From Gammaproteobacteria bacterium (GTDB taxonomy: Bacteria; Pseudomonadota; Gammaproteobacteria; Competibacterales; Competibacteraceae): a DNA stretch of 64,000 bases. The notes beneath the pieces are model-generated. The model did not search any database, had not been told where the DNA came from, and worked only from the letters and a program-made list of their open reading frames with translations. The DNA lies in the NCBI GenBank assembly GCA_024235035.1, contig JACKNE010000008.1, positions 1 to 64,000 of the forward strand, read 5' to 3'. The position numbers were made by a program, and so were the translations under genes. Shown here piece by piece: positions 17,768 through 26,261 of the stretch (the stretch's first letter is position 1; every line of letters begins with the position of its first letter).

Positions 17768-17827
17768 ACTCACGATTGGTTTGGGATCGCTATAATCACA
17801 TATTTGAATCGAATGGAGATTTTGCTA

Positions 17828-18190
17828 ATGGCGACAATATTGGTGGTAGACGATTCTGCATCCATGCGGCAGATGGTGGAATTCACCCTCAAGGAAGCGG
17901 GTCATCAGGTCATGGTGGCTGAAGATGGCCAGGTAGCCCTGAACATCGCTCAGGGTGCGCCAGCCGATTTGGTGATCACCGACGTGAACATGCCCAACAT
18001 GGACGGCATTACCTTGATCAAGGAATTGCGTGCGTTGCCTGCTTATAAGTTTACCCCCATCCTGACTTTGACTACGGAATCTACCGCCGAGAAAAAAATG
18101 GAAGGCAAGGGCGCCGGCGCCACCGGTTGGATCGTCAAACCATTCAATCCGGAAAAACTACTGGCGACTGTCAACAAAGTACTGGGATAG
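17828..18190 (+). CDS. cheY: Chemotaxis response regulator CheY
   Basis: A 120-residue single receiver domain that carries phosphate from CheA to the output (a motor or another target). Motifs: acidic pair VVDDSAS (Asp ~8-9), phosphoacceptor Asp in VITDVNMPNMDG (~53), switch Thr in LTTES and Lys in IVKPFNP (~105). The ATG at 17828 gives the canonical start MATILVVDDS; an earlier in-frame ATG at 17804 adds a short unlikely extension. The next gene, cheA, follows after 6 nt. Confidence 0.95.
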   Translation: MATILVVDDSASMRQMVEFTLKEAGHQVMVAEDGQVALNIAQGAPADLVITDVNMPNMDGITLIKELRALPAYKFTPILTLTTESTAEKKMEGKGAGATGWIVKPFNPEKLLATVNKVLG

Positions 18191-18196
18191 CGACCC

Positions 18197-20251
18197 ATGG
18201 CTATCGATATCGGGCAGTTCGTCCAAACCTTTTTCGATGAGAGTCTCGAAGGTCTGGATATCATGGAGGCGGGCTTGTTGGCCTTGCCACCCGGCGCAGC
18301 GGATTTGGAGAAGATCAACACCATCTTCCGAGCCGCTCATTCCATCAAGGGCGGTAGCGGCACTTTCGGCTTCAGCGAAGTGACCAACTTCACCCACGCC
18401 ATGGAAACGCTGCTCGACAAGATGCGTGAGGGGCGTTTGGTCGTCACCAGCGAAGCGGTCAATACACTACTGGAATCGGTGGACTGTTTGCGGGAAATGC
18501 TGGTTTCATTGCGTGAGCAAGCTGCTATCGACGAGACCCAGGCCGAAAACCTGCGCGCTCGTCTGCTGCGGTTGCTGGAGCAAAAAGAAACCGCAACCAG
18601 CCAGGCAACCAAGGCCGAAAAACCGTCCGCACCTTCCCCGCCGCCACCGTCACCTGAAACCACCGACTGGCGGATTGAGTTCCTTCCCCATGCACAGTTG
18701 ATGCATAGCGGCAATGACCCGGTGCGGATCTTCCGTGAACTGTCCACGCTGGGCAAACTCGCTGTTCGAGCGGATTACCACCGATTACCGCGTCTGGCGG
18801 ACATGAACCCGGAAGACTGTTATCTATCCTGGGAACTCGAATTGCGCGGCGACGCCTCGCGCGAAGCGGTGGCCGAGGTCTTTGCCTGGGTCGAGGACGA
18901 GTGTGATCTACGCATCGAGCCTCTGGCCGGACCTGCGGCGCCAGAAACCCAGGCCTCCACTCCCTCCGCTGCACCCGAAACCCAGGCCTCCTCCGAGGAA
19001 ACCCATCAGGGTGAGCTGGTGCTGGAACGGCGCAAGAGCAACGATCGACGCAAGGGGGATCGGCGGGCCAGCGCCGCAGCGGATAGTGGCTCCATTCGGG
19101 TCAACATCGATAAAGTAGATGCGGTTATCAACCTGGTCGGTGAATTGGTGACGACCCAGTCCATGCTCAGCGCGCTGGGTACCGACTTCGAGATGAATCG
19201 GCTGGACAAACTGCACGAGGCCCTTGATCAGCTGGACCGCAACACCCGAGATTTGCAAGAGCATGTCATGCGCATCCGTATGCTGCCGGTCAGTTCGGTG
19301 TTCAGCCGCTTTGCGCGCATCGTACATGATGTGGGTGGCAAGCTGGGAAAACAAGTCGAATTGATCATCAATGGCGAGCAAACCGAGATCGACAAGACGG
19401 TCATCGAAAAGATCGGCGATCCACTGGTGCATCTGGTCCGTAACAGTCTGGACCACGGTCTTGAGCCACCCGAGGAACGCATCCAGCAGGGCAAGCCGGA
19501 AACCGGCAATATCATGCTCGACGCCTACCATAAAAGCGGCAGCATTTTCATTGAGGTCGGCGACGATGGCCGAGGATTGGATCGAGACGCGCTGCTGCGC
19601 AAAGGGCTGGAAAACGGTCTGCTCAAACCCGGCGAGGATTACAGCGATGAGCAAATTTACGAATTGATCTTCCATCCTGGCCTATCCACGGCCAAGCAAA
19701 TCAGCGATGTGTCCGGACGTGGCGTCGGCATGGATGTGGTGCGTCGCAACATCCAAGATGTCGGCGGCAATATCCAAATCGCCAGTGAGCGCGGGCGCGG
19801 CACCAAGATTACCATCTGTCTGCCGTTGACCCTGGCGATTCTGGACGGCCAGTTGGTCACGATTGGCCAGGATTGCTACATTATCCCCCTGCTGTCGATT
19901 ATCGAGTCGGTACAAGCTCGTAACGAAATGGTCAATCGCGTGGCCGGCAAGAATGAGGTCCTTCGATTCCGTGGCGAGCACCTGCCGATCCTGCGCCTTT
20001 ATGAGTTATTCGGCGCGCAAGGCGCACAGACTGACCTGGAAAAAGGCTTGCTCGTCGTGGTCGAAGCCGATGGTCGTCAGGTAGGGCTGTTCGTGGACGA
20101 CCTACTCGGTCAACAACAAATTTCCATCAAATCCTTGGAGAAGAATTTCCGCCGGGTGCCTGGTGTCGCAGGCGCAACGATCCTAGGCGATGGTCGGGTG
20201 GGATTGATTCTCGATATTTCCGGCTTGATCCGGATCAACCATGCAATCTAA
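18197..20251 (+). CDS. cheA: Chemotaxis sensor histidine kinase CheA
   Basis: The central kinase of the chemosensory array, 684 residues. P1 Hpt domain: phosphorylated His in AAHSIKGGSGTFGF (~residue 49). P2-like CheY-binding region ~155-240 (WRIEFLPHAQLMHSGNDP...). P3 dimerisation helices ~300-370. P4 ATPase with LVHLVRNSLDHGLE (N box), DDGRGLD (G1), GRGVGMDVV (G2) and GRGTKI. P5 CheW-like domain at the C-terminus. Linkers are Pro/Ala rich. It lies 6 nt after cheY and 12 nt before cheW. Confidence 0.97.
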   Translation: MAIDIGQFVQTFFDESLEGLDIMEAGLLALPPGAADLEKINTIFRAAHSIKGGSGTFGFSEVTNFTHAMETLLDKMREGRLVVTSEAVNTLLESVDCLREMLVSLREQAAIDETQAENLRARLLRLLEQKETATSQATKAEKPSAPSPPPPSPETTDWRIEFLPHAQLMHSGNDPVRIFRELSTLGKLAVRADYHRLPRLADMNPEDCYLSWELELRGDASREAVAEVFAWVEDECDLRIEPLAGPAAPETQASTPSAAPETQASSEETHQGELVLERRKSNDRRKGDRRASAAADSGSIRVNIDKVDAVINLVGELVTTQSMLSALGTDFEMNRLDKLHEALDQLDRNTRDLQEHVMRIRMLPVSSVFSRFARIVHDVGGKLGKQVELIINGEQTEIDKTVIEKIGDPLVHLVRNSLDHGLEPPEERIQQGKPETGNIMLDAYHKSGSIFIEVGDDGRGLDRDALLRKGLENGLLKPGEDYSDEQIYELIFHPGLSTAKQISDVSGRGVGMDVVRRNIQDVGGNIQIASERGRGTKITICLPLTLAILDGQLVTIGQDCYIIPLLSIIESVQARNEMVNRVAGKNEVLRFRGEHLPILRLYELFGAQGAQTDLEKGLLVVVEADGRQVGLFVDDLLGQQQISIKSLEKNFRRVPGVAGATILGDGRVGLILDISGLIRINHAI

Positions 20252-20263
20252 ACGAGGCGCATC

Positions 20264-20827
20264 ATGGAAACGAGAACAACCGATTTAGCCCCGGTGGGGA
20301 AACGCAATCCCCAGCGTGAAGCCGTGGTGGAGAACCTGCAATATCTGACCTTCAATCTTGCTGGTGAATCCTACGGCGTCGATATTTTAAAGGTCCAGGA
20401 AATTCGTGGTTGGGTACCGGTCACCAAGGTGCCGAATGCGCCGGTTTTCGTGCGCGGCGTGATGAATCTGCGTGGAGCCATCGTTCCGGTGGTCGACCTA
20501 CGCCTGCGGTTCGGGCTGGAATCCGTGGAGTACACCAAAATTACCGTAGTGATCGTAGTGACCGTGCATGCGGAACAGGGCGACCGGATCATCGGCATGG
20601 TGGTGGATGGAGTCTCGGACGTGTTGAACATCAATAATGCCGCTGACATCAAGGAAGCGCCGAATTTCGGCGCCGCGGCCAGCACCGAGTTTATCAATGG
20701 GTTGGTGGCGCTGGACTCAGGCATGGTCATGCTGTTGGATGTGGATCGACTATTGAGCGTGGAAGAGATGTTCTCCTTGGAAACCATGCGCAGCAGTAGC
20801 TCCCAAGCTATGGCACATGCATCCTAG
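20264..20827 (+). CDS. cheW: Chemotaxis coupling protein CheW
   Basis: Couples receptors to CheA; 187 residues. The SH3-like CheW fold shows YLTFNLAGESYGVDILKVQEIRGW, VTKVPNAPVFVRGVMNLRGAIVPVVDLR (the family's strongest motif) and VALDSGMVMLLDVDRLL. A ~25-residue N-terminal extension and a Ser-rich tail are beyond the usual length. It is the only CheW in the window. Co-transcribed with cheA and cheR. Confidence 0.95.
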   Translation: METRTTDLAPVGKRNPQREAVVENLQYLTFNLAGESYGVDILKVQEIRGWVPVTKVPNAPVFVRGVMNLRGAIVPVVDLRLRFGLESVEYTKITVVIVVTVHAEQGDRIIGMVVDGVSDVLNINNAADIKEAPNFGAAASTEFINGLVALDSGMVMLLDVDRLLSVEEMFSLETMRSSSSQAMAHAS

Positions 20828-20858
20828 TCTCTGGCAAAATCCTAGCGGGTAAGCGGTC

Positions 20859-21695
20859 ATGGCGGGGACTGAGTTTGAATTCTCTGACCAGGATTTTCAG
20901 CGCGTTCGACGTATCATCAACCAGGTCGCTGGCATATCCCTGGCCGACGGCAAGCGTGAACTGGTGTACAGCCGATTATCGCGACGGTTACGTCAGTACG
21001 GATTTCGGCGTTTCGTGGACTACTGCGATCTACTAGAAACCGGTAATGATGAAGCCGAGTTACGGGAATTCGTCAACGCGCTGACCACCAACCTAACCTC
21101 GTTCTTTCGCGAGCCCCATCACTTTGAGTTCCTCGCTGGAGAACTGTTGCCAAGCCTGATTCGGGCGCGCGGTTCGAGCAACCGGCGCATTCGGGTCTGG
21201 TCAGCCGGCTGTTCAACCGGCGAAGAACCGTACTCCATCGCTATTGTGCTCCGAGAAACGCTCCCCGCGACGGGTTGGGATATCAAGATTCTGGCAACGG
21301 ACCTCGATTCCAACGTGCTGGCGACCGCTGAGCGTGGCGTTTATGAATGGAATCGCGTCAAAGATTTGAGCGAGTCACGCTTGCGGCGTTGGTTCCACAA
21401 AGGCCGGAATGCACAAGCCGGCTGGGTGCGGGTAGCGCCGGCGCTGCGTGATTTGATCACTTTCCGGCAATTGAACCTGATGGACGACTGGCCGATGCGC
21501 GGCCCTTTCGACTTGATCTTCTGCCGTAATGTAGTGATCTATTTTGATAAAGCGACCCAGCAGATCCTCTTTGAACGCTACGCGGATATTTTAATCGAAC
21601 AAGGGCATCTGTTTGTCGGCCATTCCGAGTCGCTGTTCAAGGTCACCGAGCGCTTCACCCCGCTGGGTAAAACCATTTATCAACGCTGTCGGTAA
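20859..21695 (+). CDS. cheR: Chemoreceptor glutamate methyltransferase CheR
   Basis: Methylates receptor glutamates using S-adenosylmethionine; 278 residues. N-terminal helical domain (RIINQVAGISLADGKRELVYSRL), the LTTNLTSFFREPHHF segment, the SAM-binding VWSAGCSTGEEPYSIAI, ILATDLDSNVL, the beta-subdomain (WFHKGRNAQAGWVRV) that docks receptor tethers, and DLIFCRNVVIYFD. Its presence fits the tether-bearing MCP at the head of the cluster. Confidence 0.96.
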   Translation: MAGTEFEFSDQDFQRVRRIINQVAGISLADGKRELVYSRLSRRLRQYGFRRFVDYCDLLETGNDEAELREFVNALTTNLTSFFREPHHFEFLAGELLPSLIRARGSSNRRIRVWSAGCSTGEEPYSIAIVLRETLPATGWDIKILATDLDSNVLATAERGVYEWNRVKDLSESRLRRWFHKGRNAQAGWVRVAPALRDLITFRQLNLMDDWPMRGPFDLIFCRNVVIYFDKATQQILFERYADILIEQGHLFVGHSESLFKVTERFTPLGKTIYQRCR

Positions 21696-21707
21696 GAACC
21701 CAAGAAA

Positions 21708-22370
21708 ATGGCTCCTGCTCTGAAGAATCCGTCTCGCCCGATGAAACACCTGCGTCTGCCGGAATTCCAGCACATGAAAAGTTACTGGGACCCGATTCAG
21801 AACGTCGATGTCGTCAGAATTTTGGCTGGAGAGTGTTACGTCACGCACTGCCATGAATTGATCACGACGGTGCTAGGTTCCTGCGTATCTGCTTGTATTC
21901 GCGATACGGCCACTCGAATTGGTGGCATGAATCATTTCATGCTACCCACTGAAAAAGTGCAAAGAAGCGATAACGGCGGAACCCACGGTCTGAGCGCCGA
22001 TGCCGCTTATGGCAGTTATGCCATGGAACGCTTGATCAATAGCATCCTTAAGTATGGTGGCCGCCGTGAAAGTCTGGAAGTCAAGATCTTCGGCGGCGGT
22101 CGAATCATGGGCGGGATGGCCGATGTTGGTTTGCAGAATATCAACTTTGTGCGCGCCTACCTGCGCACCGAAGGTCTGAGAATCGCTGCCGAAGATGTCG
22201 GTGGTGACTTCCCGCGGCGCATGGCCTATTTTCCGGCAACCGGCAAAGTATTGCTCAAAAAGCTGCGCAACGTCCGCAATGAAACCATTGTGCAACAGGA
22301 AAGCACTTATCTCGCTGATCTGCGTCGGGAAGCGACGCAAGGTGGCGAGGTCGAACTATTTGGAGATTGA
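21708..22370 (+). CDS. cheD: Chemoreceptor glutamine deamidase CheD
   Basis: Deamidates receptor glutamines and in some species interacts with CheC or CheY; 220 residues. Catalytic Cys in TVLGSCVSACIRD (~residue 66), His in GGMNHFMLP and the following Thr/Gly regions (EVKIFGGGRIMGGM; FPRRMAYFPATGKVLLKKL) are all present. The C-terminus reads GGEVELFGD, similar to the end of the soluble receptor-like protein two genes on. CheB begins 4 nt after the stop. Confidence 0.94.
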   Translation: MAPALKNPSRPMKHLRLPEFQHMKSYWDPIQNVDVVRILAGECYVTHCHELITTVLGSCVSACIRDTATRIGGMNHFMLPTEKVQRSDNGGTHGLSADAAYGSYAMERLINSILKYGGRRESLEVKIFGGGRIMGGMADVGLQNINFVRAYLRTEGLRIAAEDVGGDFPRRMAYFPATGKVLLKKLRNVRNETIVQQESTYLADLRREATQGGEVELFGD

Positions 22371-22374
22371 GATC

Positions 22375-23493
22375 ATGCCGGGCGATAAAATCAAAGTATT
22401 GATCGTTGACGATTCGGCGTTGGTCCGTCAGATCCTGACGGAAATTCTCAGCCGAGACCCCGGTATTCAGGTGGTGGGTTCAGCGGCTGATCCCTATGCC
22501 GCCCGGGAGAAGATCAAGAAACTGAATCCTGATGTGCTCACTCTGGATGTAGAAATGCCGCGTATGGACGGCCTGACTTTTCTGAGCAACCTGATGCGGT
22601 TACGACCCATGCCGGTGGTCATGGTGTCATCCCTCACCGAGAACGGCGCAGCGGTCACTCTGCAAGCGCTGGAATTAGGCGCAGTCGATTTCGTCACCAA
22701 ACCCAAGGTGGACATTGCCCATGCGCTGGATGACTACGCCTTGGAGATCCGCGAAAAAGTGCGCATGGCGGCTGGGGCCAAGGTGCAGGAACGGCGAGCG
22801 CCGCCGCCAGTAGTAGCGGCAGCGGCAACTCCGACCCGACCGACAACCACGCCTGAGAAATATTCCGCTGATGTGATTCTGCAACGACAGGGTCAACGGC
22901 GACCGTTCAAGACCACCGACAGCATCATTGCCATTGGCGCCTCCACTGGCGGCACCGAAGCCATCAAGGAAGTGCTGATTCGCTTGCCTCAACAGTGTCC
23001 AGGCGTCGTCATTACCCAACACATCCCGGAGGCCTTCAGCGGACCGTTTGCCCGACGCATGGACTCCGTTTCGGCGCTGTCGGTCTGTGAGGCGCAAGAC
23101 GGTCAGCAGGTCATGCCGGGTCATGCCTATATTGCACCCGGTGACCGACATTTGATGCTGGTGCGTGATGGCGCCCGTTATGTCTGCCGCCTGAGCGACG
23201 GCCCACCGGTCAATCGCCATCGACCCAGTGTGGACGTGCTGTTCCGGTCCGTTGCCGCCCATGCTGGTCTGAATGCGGTCGGGGTGATTCTAACCGGTAT
23301 GGGTGATGACGGAGCACAGGGCTTAAAAGAAATCCATGAAGCTGGAGCGCCTACCATCGCCCAGGATGAGCAAACTAGCGTAGTCTGGGGAATGCCCGGC
23401 CAAGCTGTGAAATTAGGCGGGGTTGACAAAATCTTACCTTTGGAAGCCATCTCTGCTCAGATCATGCGGTTGGTAGAGGAACATAACCGTTGA
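22375..23493 (+). CDS. cheB: Chemoreceptor methylesterase/deamidase CheB
   Basis: Phosphorylation-activated methylesterase that removes receptor methyl groups; 372 residues. Receiver domain at ~1-125 with VLIVDDSALVRQ, the phosphoacceptor Asp in LTLDVEMPRMDG and Lys in FVTKPKVD. A variable linker (~140-180), then the catalytic domain with GASTGGTEAIKE (Ser), TQHIPEAF (His) and LTGMGDDGAQGL (Asp). The ATG at 22375 gives the canonical receiver start and lies 4 nt after cheD. The last ten codons are duplicated, degenerate, 60 bp downstream. Confidence 0.96.
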   Translation: MPGDKIKVLIVDDSALVRQILTEILSRDPGIQVVGSAADPYAAREKIKKLNPDVLTLDVEMPRMDGLTFLSNLMRLRPMPVVMVSSLTENGAAVTLQALELGAVDFVTKPKVDIAHALDDYALEIREKVRMAAGAKVQERRAPPPVVAAAATPTRPTTTPEKYSADVILQRQGQRRPFKTTDSIIAIGASTGGTEAIKEVLIRLPQQCPGVVITQHIPEAFSGPFARRMDSVSALSVCEAQDGQQVMPGHAYIAPGDRHLMLVRDGARYVCRLSDGPPVNRHRPSVDVLFRSVAAHAGLNAVGVILTGMGDDGAQGLKEIHEAGAPTIAQDEQTSVVWGMPGQAVKLGGVDKILPLEAISAQIMRLVEEHNR

Positions 23494-23520
23494 ACAGTGA
23501 GCTATGAACAGTGTGGACCG

Positions 23521-23553
23521 ATCATGCGACTGATGGAGGAAAGTGTCCGGTGA
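23521..23553 (+). repeat. Degenerate duplicate of the cheB 3' end
   Basis: The last codons of cheB (IMRLVEEHNR stop, 23461-23493) recur exactly 60 bp later as IMRLMEESVR stop at 23521-23553. About 25 of 33 bases match. The duplicate supplies the GGAGGA that serves as ribosome site for the next gene. Confidence 0.6.
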
Positions 23554-24593
23554 GTGGAATGCCTGCAACCACAGACGAGTCCCTACTCCAAGTGGTGACC
23601 GATATCCTGTTATCCCTTCAGGAGATCCTCGCCCTGAAAGATGGCAAGGTGCATGATGACATTCATCGCGGCAAGAGCTTGATTAGCGATGCGGTCGTCA
23701 AATTGGGCAACAGTTTCAATAGCTTGAATACACAAACCCGCGCCCAGCAACAAGTCGTCGCTTCACTGATCCAGGAGGTTTCCGAGGATGGAGTGAGTTC
23801 TCATACTGAACGAGCCAGCGTTCGAGAGATCGCGGATGGTATGTCGGCTATTCTGCAAAATTTCATGGACATGCTGGCTCAGGTCAGTGCTCAAAGCAGC
23901 GGGGTCATCGCCAAGATGGAAGCGATGACTGACGTGGTGAATCAAACGTTTTCGTTGCTGAGCAACGTCGAGATGATTACCAAGCAAACCAATCTATTAT
24001 CCCTCAATGCATTTATTGAAGCAGCCCGTTCGGGTGAAGCGGGCCGTGGCTTTCAAGTCGTCGCCACCGAGATGCGCAATTTGTCGCAAAGCTCAGCAAA
24101 GCTAAACGAGCAAATCCGCGTTCAGGTCGAGAAATCCAAGAAAATCGTCCAAGAGACCCGCAGCGTCGTCAATGAAATGGCCAACCGCGACATGGATTCG
24201 CTCCATGAAGCCCGCGACAGCTCCGACATGTTGTTCGCCAAACTAGCGGTCATGAATGAGCATATTTCTCAAAACCTCAATCAGGTTTCCGGGATTACTC
24301 AAGATATCGATCACAGCGTAGGACTAGCGGTGCAATCCTTGCAGTTCGAGGATATTGTGGGTCAGTTGCTGACCAATGCCGAACGCGAATTGAGCGAACA
24401 AGACAAGATGTTGGCGGAGTTGCACAGCCGTCTGGAAAATTTCACCAAAACCGTGCAAAGTGGCGGCGATTGCCGAGCTGCGCTATCGAAACTCAACGAC
24501 CGCTTGCAGACGATCCAGCAATCCGCCATCTTCCAAAAAAGCAAGTCGGTCTTGCAGCAATCTATGGATGAGGGAGATGTGGAGTTATTCTGA
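23550..24593 (+). CDS. Soluble receptor-like (MCP signalling domain) protein
   Basis: A 347-residue cytoplasmic protein with no membrane helix. The mid region holds a receptor-type hairpin tip, NVEMITKQTNLLSLNAFIEAARSGEAGRGFQVVATEMRNLSQ, flanked by coiled-coil helices, so it can probably bind CheA/CheW or co-assemble with receptors. The C-terminus ends GDVELF. The GTG at 23550 is chosen because GGAGGA lies 9 nt before it; ATG at 23559 is possible, while the frame itself opens at 23511. It closes the chemosensory cluster after cheB. A CheY- or CheB-regulating role is also possible. Confidence 0.8.
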   Translation: MSGMPATTDESLLQVVTDILLSLQEILALKDGKVHDDIHRGKSLISDAVVKLGNSFNSLNTQTRAQQQVVASLIQEVSEDGVSSHTERASVREIADGMSAILQNFMDMLAQVSAQSSGVIAKMEAMTDVVNQTFSLLSNVEMITKQTNLLSLNAFIEAARSGEAGRGFQVVATEMRNLSQSSAKLNEQIRVQVEKSKKIVQETRSVVNEMANRDMDSLHEARDSSDMLFAKLAVMNEHISQNLNQVSGITQDIDHSVGLAVQSLQFEDIVGQLLTNAERELSEQDKMLAELHSRLENFTKTVQSGGDCRAALSKLNDRLQTIQQSAIFQKSKSVLQQSMDEGDVELF

Positions 24594-24667
24594 GTCAAAC
24601 AGCTAGTGGTGGATCACGATTATTCAATCACCCGCTACTCACTGACTCGCCACAGGATGGAGGAATT

Positions 24668-25528
24668 ATGCATGGTTTCGGACCTCGGGCGCTAACACCA
24701 AGCGATGGCTGGGATTGGTTGATACAAGCTTGGCAATTGCTGAGACGACGACCAGGATTGTTCTTAGCCATTGCACTGTTCGCCCCGTCGGGTAGTGCGT
24801 CATTGCTGGCGTTGCCAGTCTGGGAATGGTGGCTGCCACTGCTCGGTGGCTGGGTCACGTTGATTGCAACCGTATTCTGCTATGGTCTGCCGCTTAGCTT
24901 GACCGTCACGCTGGCCTGCGGCATCGCCCGCGCCGCGAATCGTAAGCATTCGCCAGCGCTAAAACAATTACTCAACTGGACTGCCTTTAAGGCGCTGATC
25001 CGAACCAGCTTGTTCTTGTTTGCGTTACTGTTGCAAGGTTATCTAGTCGTCTATTGGGTGCAGGACCAATTGTTGCCCGCCGATCTGGCTGCTGCTGGCG
25101 ACCTGCCACCTATTGCTCCACCCACAACTTTTGGAATCGCCAGCACTTTGCTGGGAACCCAACTTAGCGTCTTGGGAAGCATCTTGTTGGTTTTGCAAGT
25201 ATTGCTAGCCGGCTTTATCATTCCGCTGCAACTCTTCCGTGAATTGCCGCTTTCTGTGTGCTGGCGACGCAGCGTTCTGGCCATGCAACTAAATCCCTGG
25301 CTGTTTCCGACTCTGGGCTTGAGTGGACTGGCGCTGCTCATCCTGCCCTTTTTTGACCTATTCGCCATCCCTGCCCAAGTACTGGCATTGCCACTGCCGG
25401 CTTATCTAGGTGTTCTCCTGTACGTGGCCTGGAACGATGTGTTTCAGGGTGGTGCTGAAGAGGATGAAATTCTAGAAATCCAGGATCAGTGGCGAGCCAG
25501 TGTCAGCAGCGGATCAATCTCGCGTTGA
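24668..25528 (+). CDS. Polytopic inner membrane protein, BPSS1780-like
   Basis: A 286-residue protein with about six hydrophobic segments (for example GLFLAIALFAPSG, LLGGWVTLIATVFCYGLPLSL, LFLFALLLQGYLVVYWV, LLVLQVLLAGFIIPL, FPTLGLSGLALLILPFFDLF). The start (PSDGWDWLIQAWQLLRRRPGLFL) resembles the BPSS1780-family membrane proteins, which are uncharacterised. The start ATG follows GGAGGAATT. It has no catalytic motif. It is separated from the chemotaxis cluster by 74 bp, so it may or may not share its transcript. Confidence 0.6.
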   Translation: MHGFGPRALTPSDGWDWLIQAWQLLRRRPGLFLAIALFAPSGSASLLALPVWEWWLPLLGGWVTLIATVFCYGLPLSLTVTLACGIARAANRKHSPALKQLLNWTAFKALIRTSLFLFALLLQGYLVVYWVQDQLLPADLAAAGDLPPIAPPTTFGIASTLLGTQLSVLGSILLVLQVLLAGFIIPLQLFRELPLSVCWRRSVLAMQLNPWLFPTLGLSGLALLILPFFDLFAIPAQVLALPLPAYLGVLLYVAWNDVFQGGAEEDEILEIQDQWRASVSSGSISR

Positions 25529-25612
25529 TCTGGATCAAAACGCCGGTTAGCGGCCAGCCCTCTAAAAAGAGGGTGGCGTAAACGGCATAGAACGACTCGA
25601 TGCTCATGCGTT

Positions 25613-26200
25613 TCAGCGAGAGGGATCGTAATCTGGCTCAGCGCCAACTTTCCATTTGATGTTGCAACCGATGCTTGGTTTTTGGTCAGCCGAGACTGAC
25701 TGGCTGGCCAACACTGCATCCACAGCCGCCCGCAAATCGGCTCCCGTCACCGGGATCTGATTGCCTGGCCGGCTGCCATCGAACTGGCCGCGATAGACTA
25801 ACTTACGGTCTGCATCGAACAGGAAAAAATCCGGGGTGCAGGCCGCATGATAGGCTTTGGCGACTCGCTGGCTTTCATCGTACAGGTAAGGGAAAGAATA
25901 GCCAAAGCGGCTGGCCTCCTCAGCCATTCGTGCTGGACTGTCATCGGGATAATTCGCCACATCGTTGGCACTGAACGCAACGGTCGCCAACCCTTTCACT
26001 TGATAGTCACGAGCAAACTGGGTCAGCCCCTGGCGGATATGCTTGACGAATGGACAGTGGTTGCAGATCACCATGACCAGTAACACCGGGGCGTCCTGGA
26101 AATCGGCCAGGGATACGGTTTTACCGGTCGCGGGCTCGGGGAGGCTGAAATCGGGAGCCAGGGTGCCGAGCGGCAACATGGTAGAAGCGGTTTGCGCCAT
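25613..26200 (-). CDS. Thioredoxin-fold (AhpC/TSA-like) family protein
   Basis: A 195-residue cytosolic thioredoxin-fold protein: PDFSLPEPATGKTVSLADF, then VICNHCPFVKHI with the CxxC replaced by a C-N-H-C pair, and TPDFFLFDADRKLVYRGQFD. This pattern marks the common 'thioredoxin family protein' group related to peroxiredoxins and ResA. No signal peptide is seen. AGGAGATC precedes the ATG. Likely a thiol-disulphide reductase or peroxidase; exact substrate unknown. It stands alone. Confidence 0.8.
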   Translation of the reverse strand: MAQTASTMLPLGTLAPDFSLPEPATGKTVSLADFQDAPVLLVMVICNHCPFVKHIRQGLTQFARDYQVKGLATVAFSANDVANYPDDSPARMAEEASRFGYSFPYLYDESQRVAKAYHAACTPDFFLFDADRKLVYRGQFDGSRPGNQIPVTGADLRAAVDAVLASQSVSADQKPSIGCNIKWKVGAEPDYDPSR

Positions 26201-26261
26201 GAAAAGATCTCCTTATGCGCTTGATCAAGGATAGCGCGGGGCTGCAGTTCACGCCTAAACG

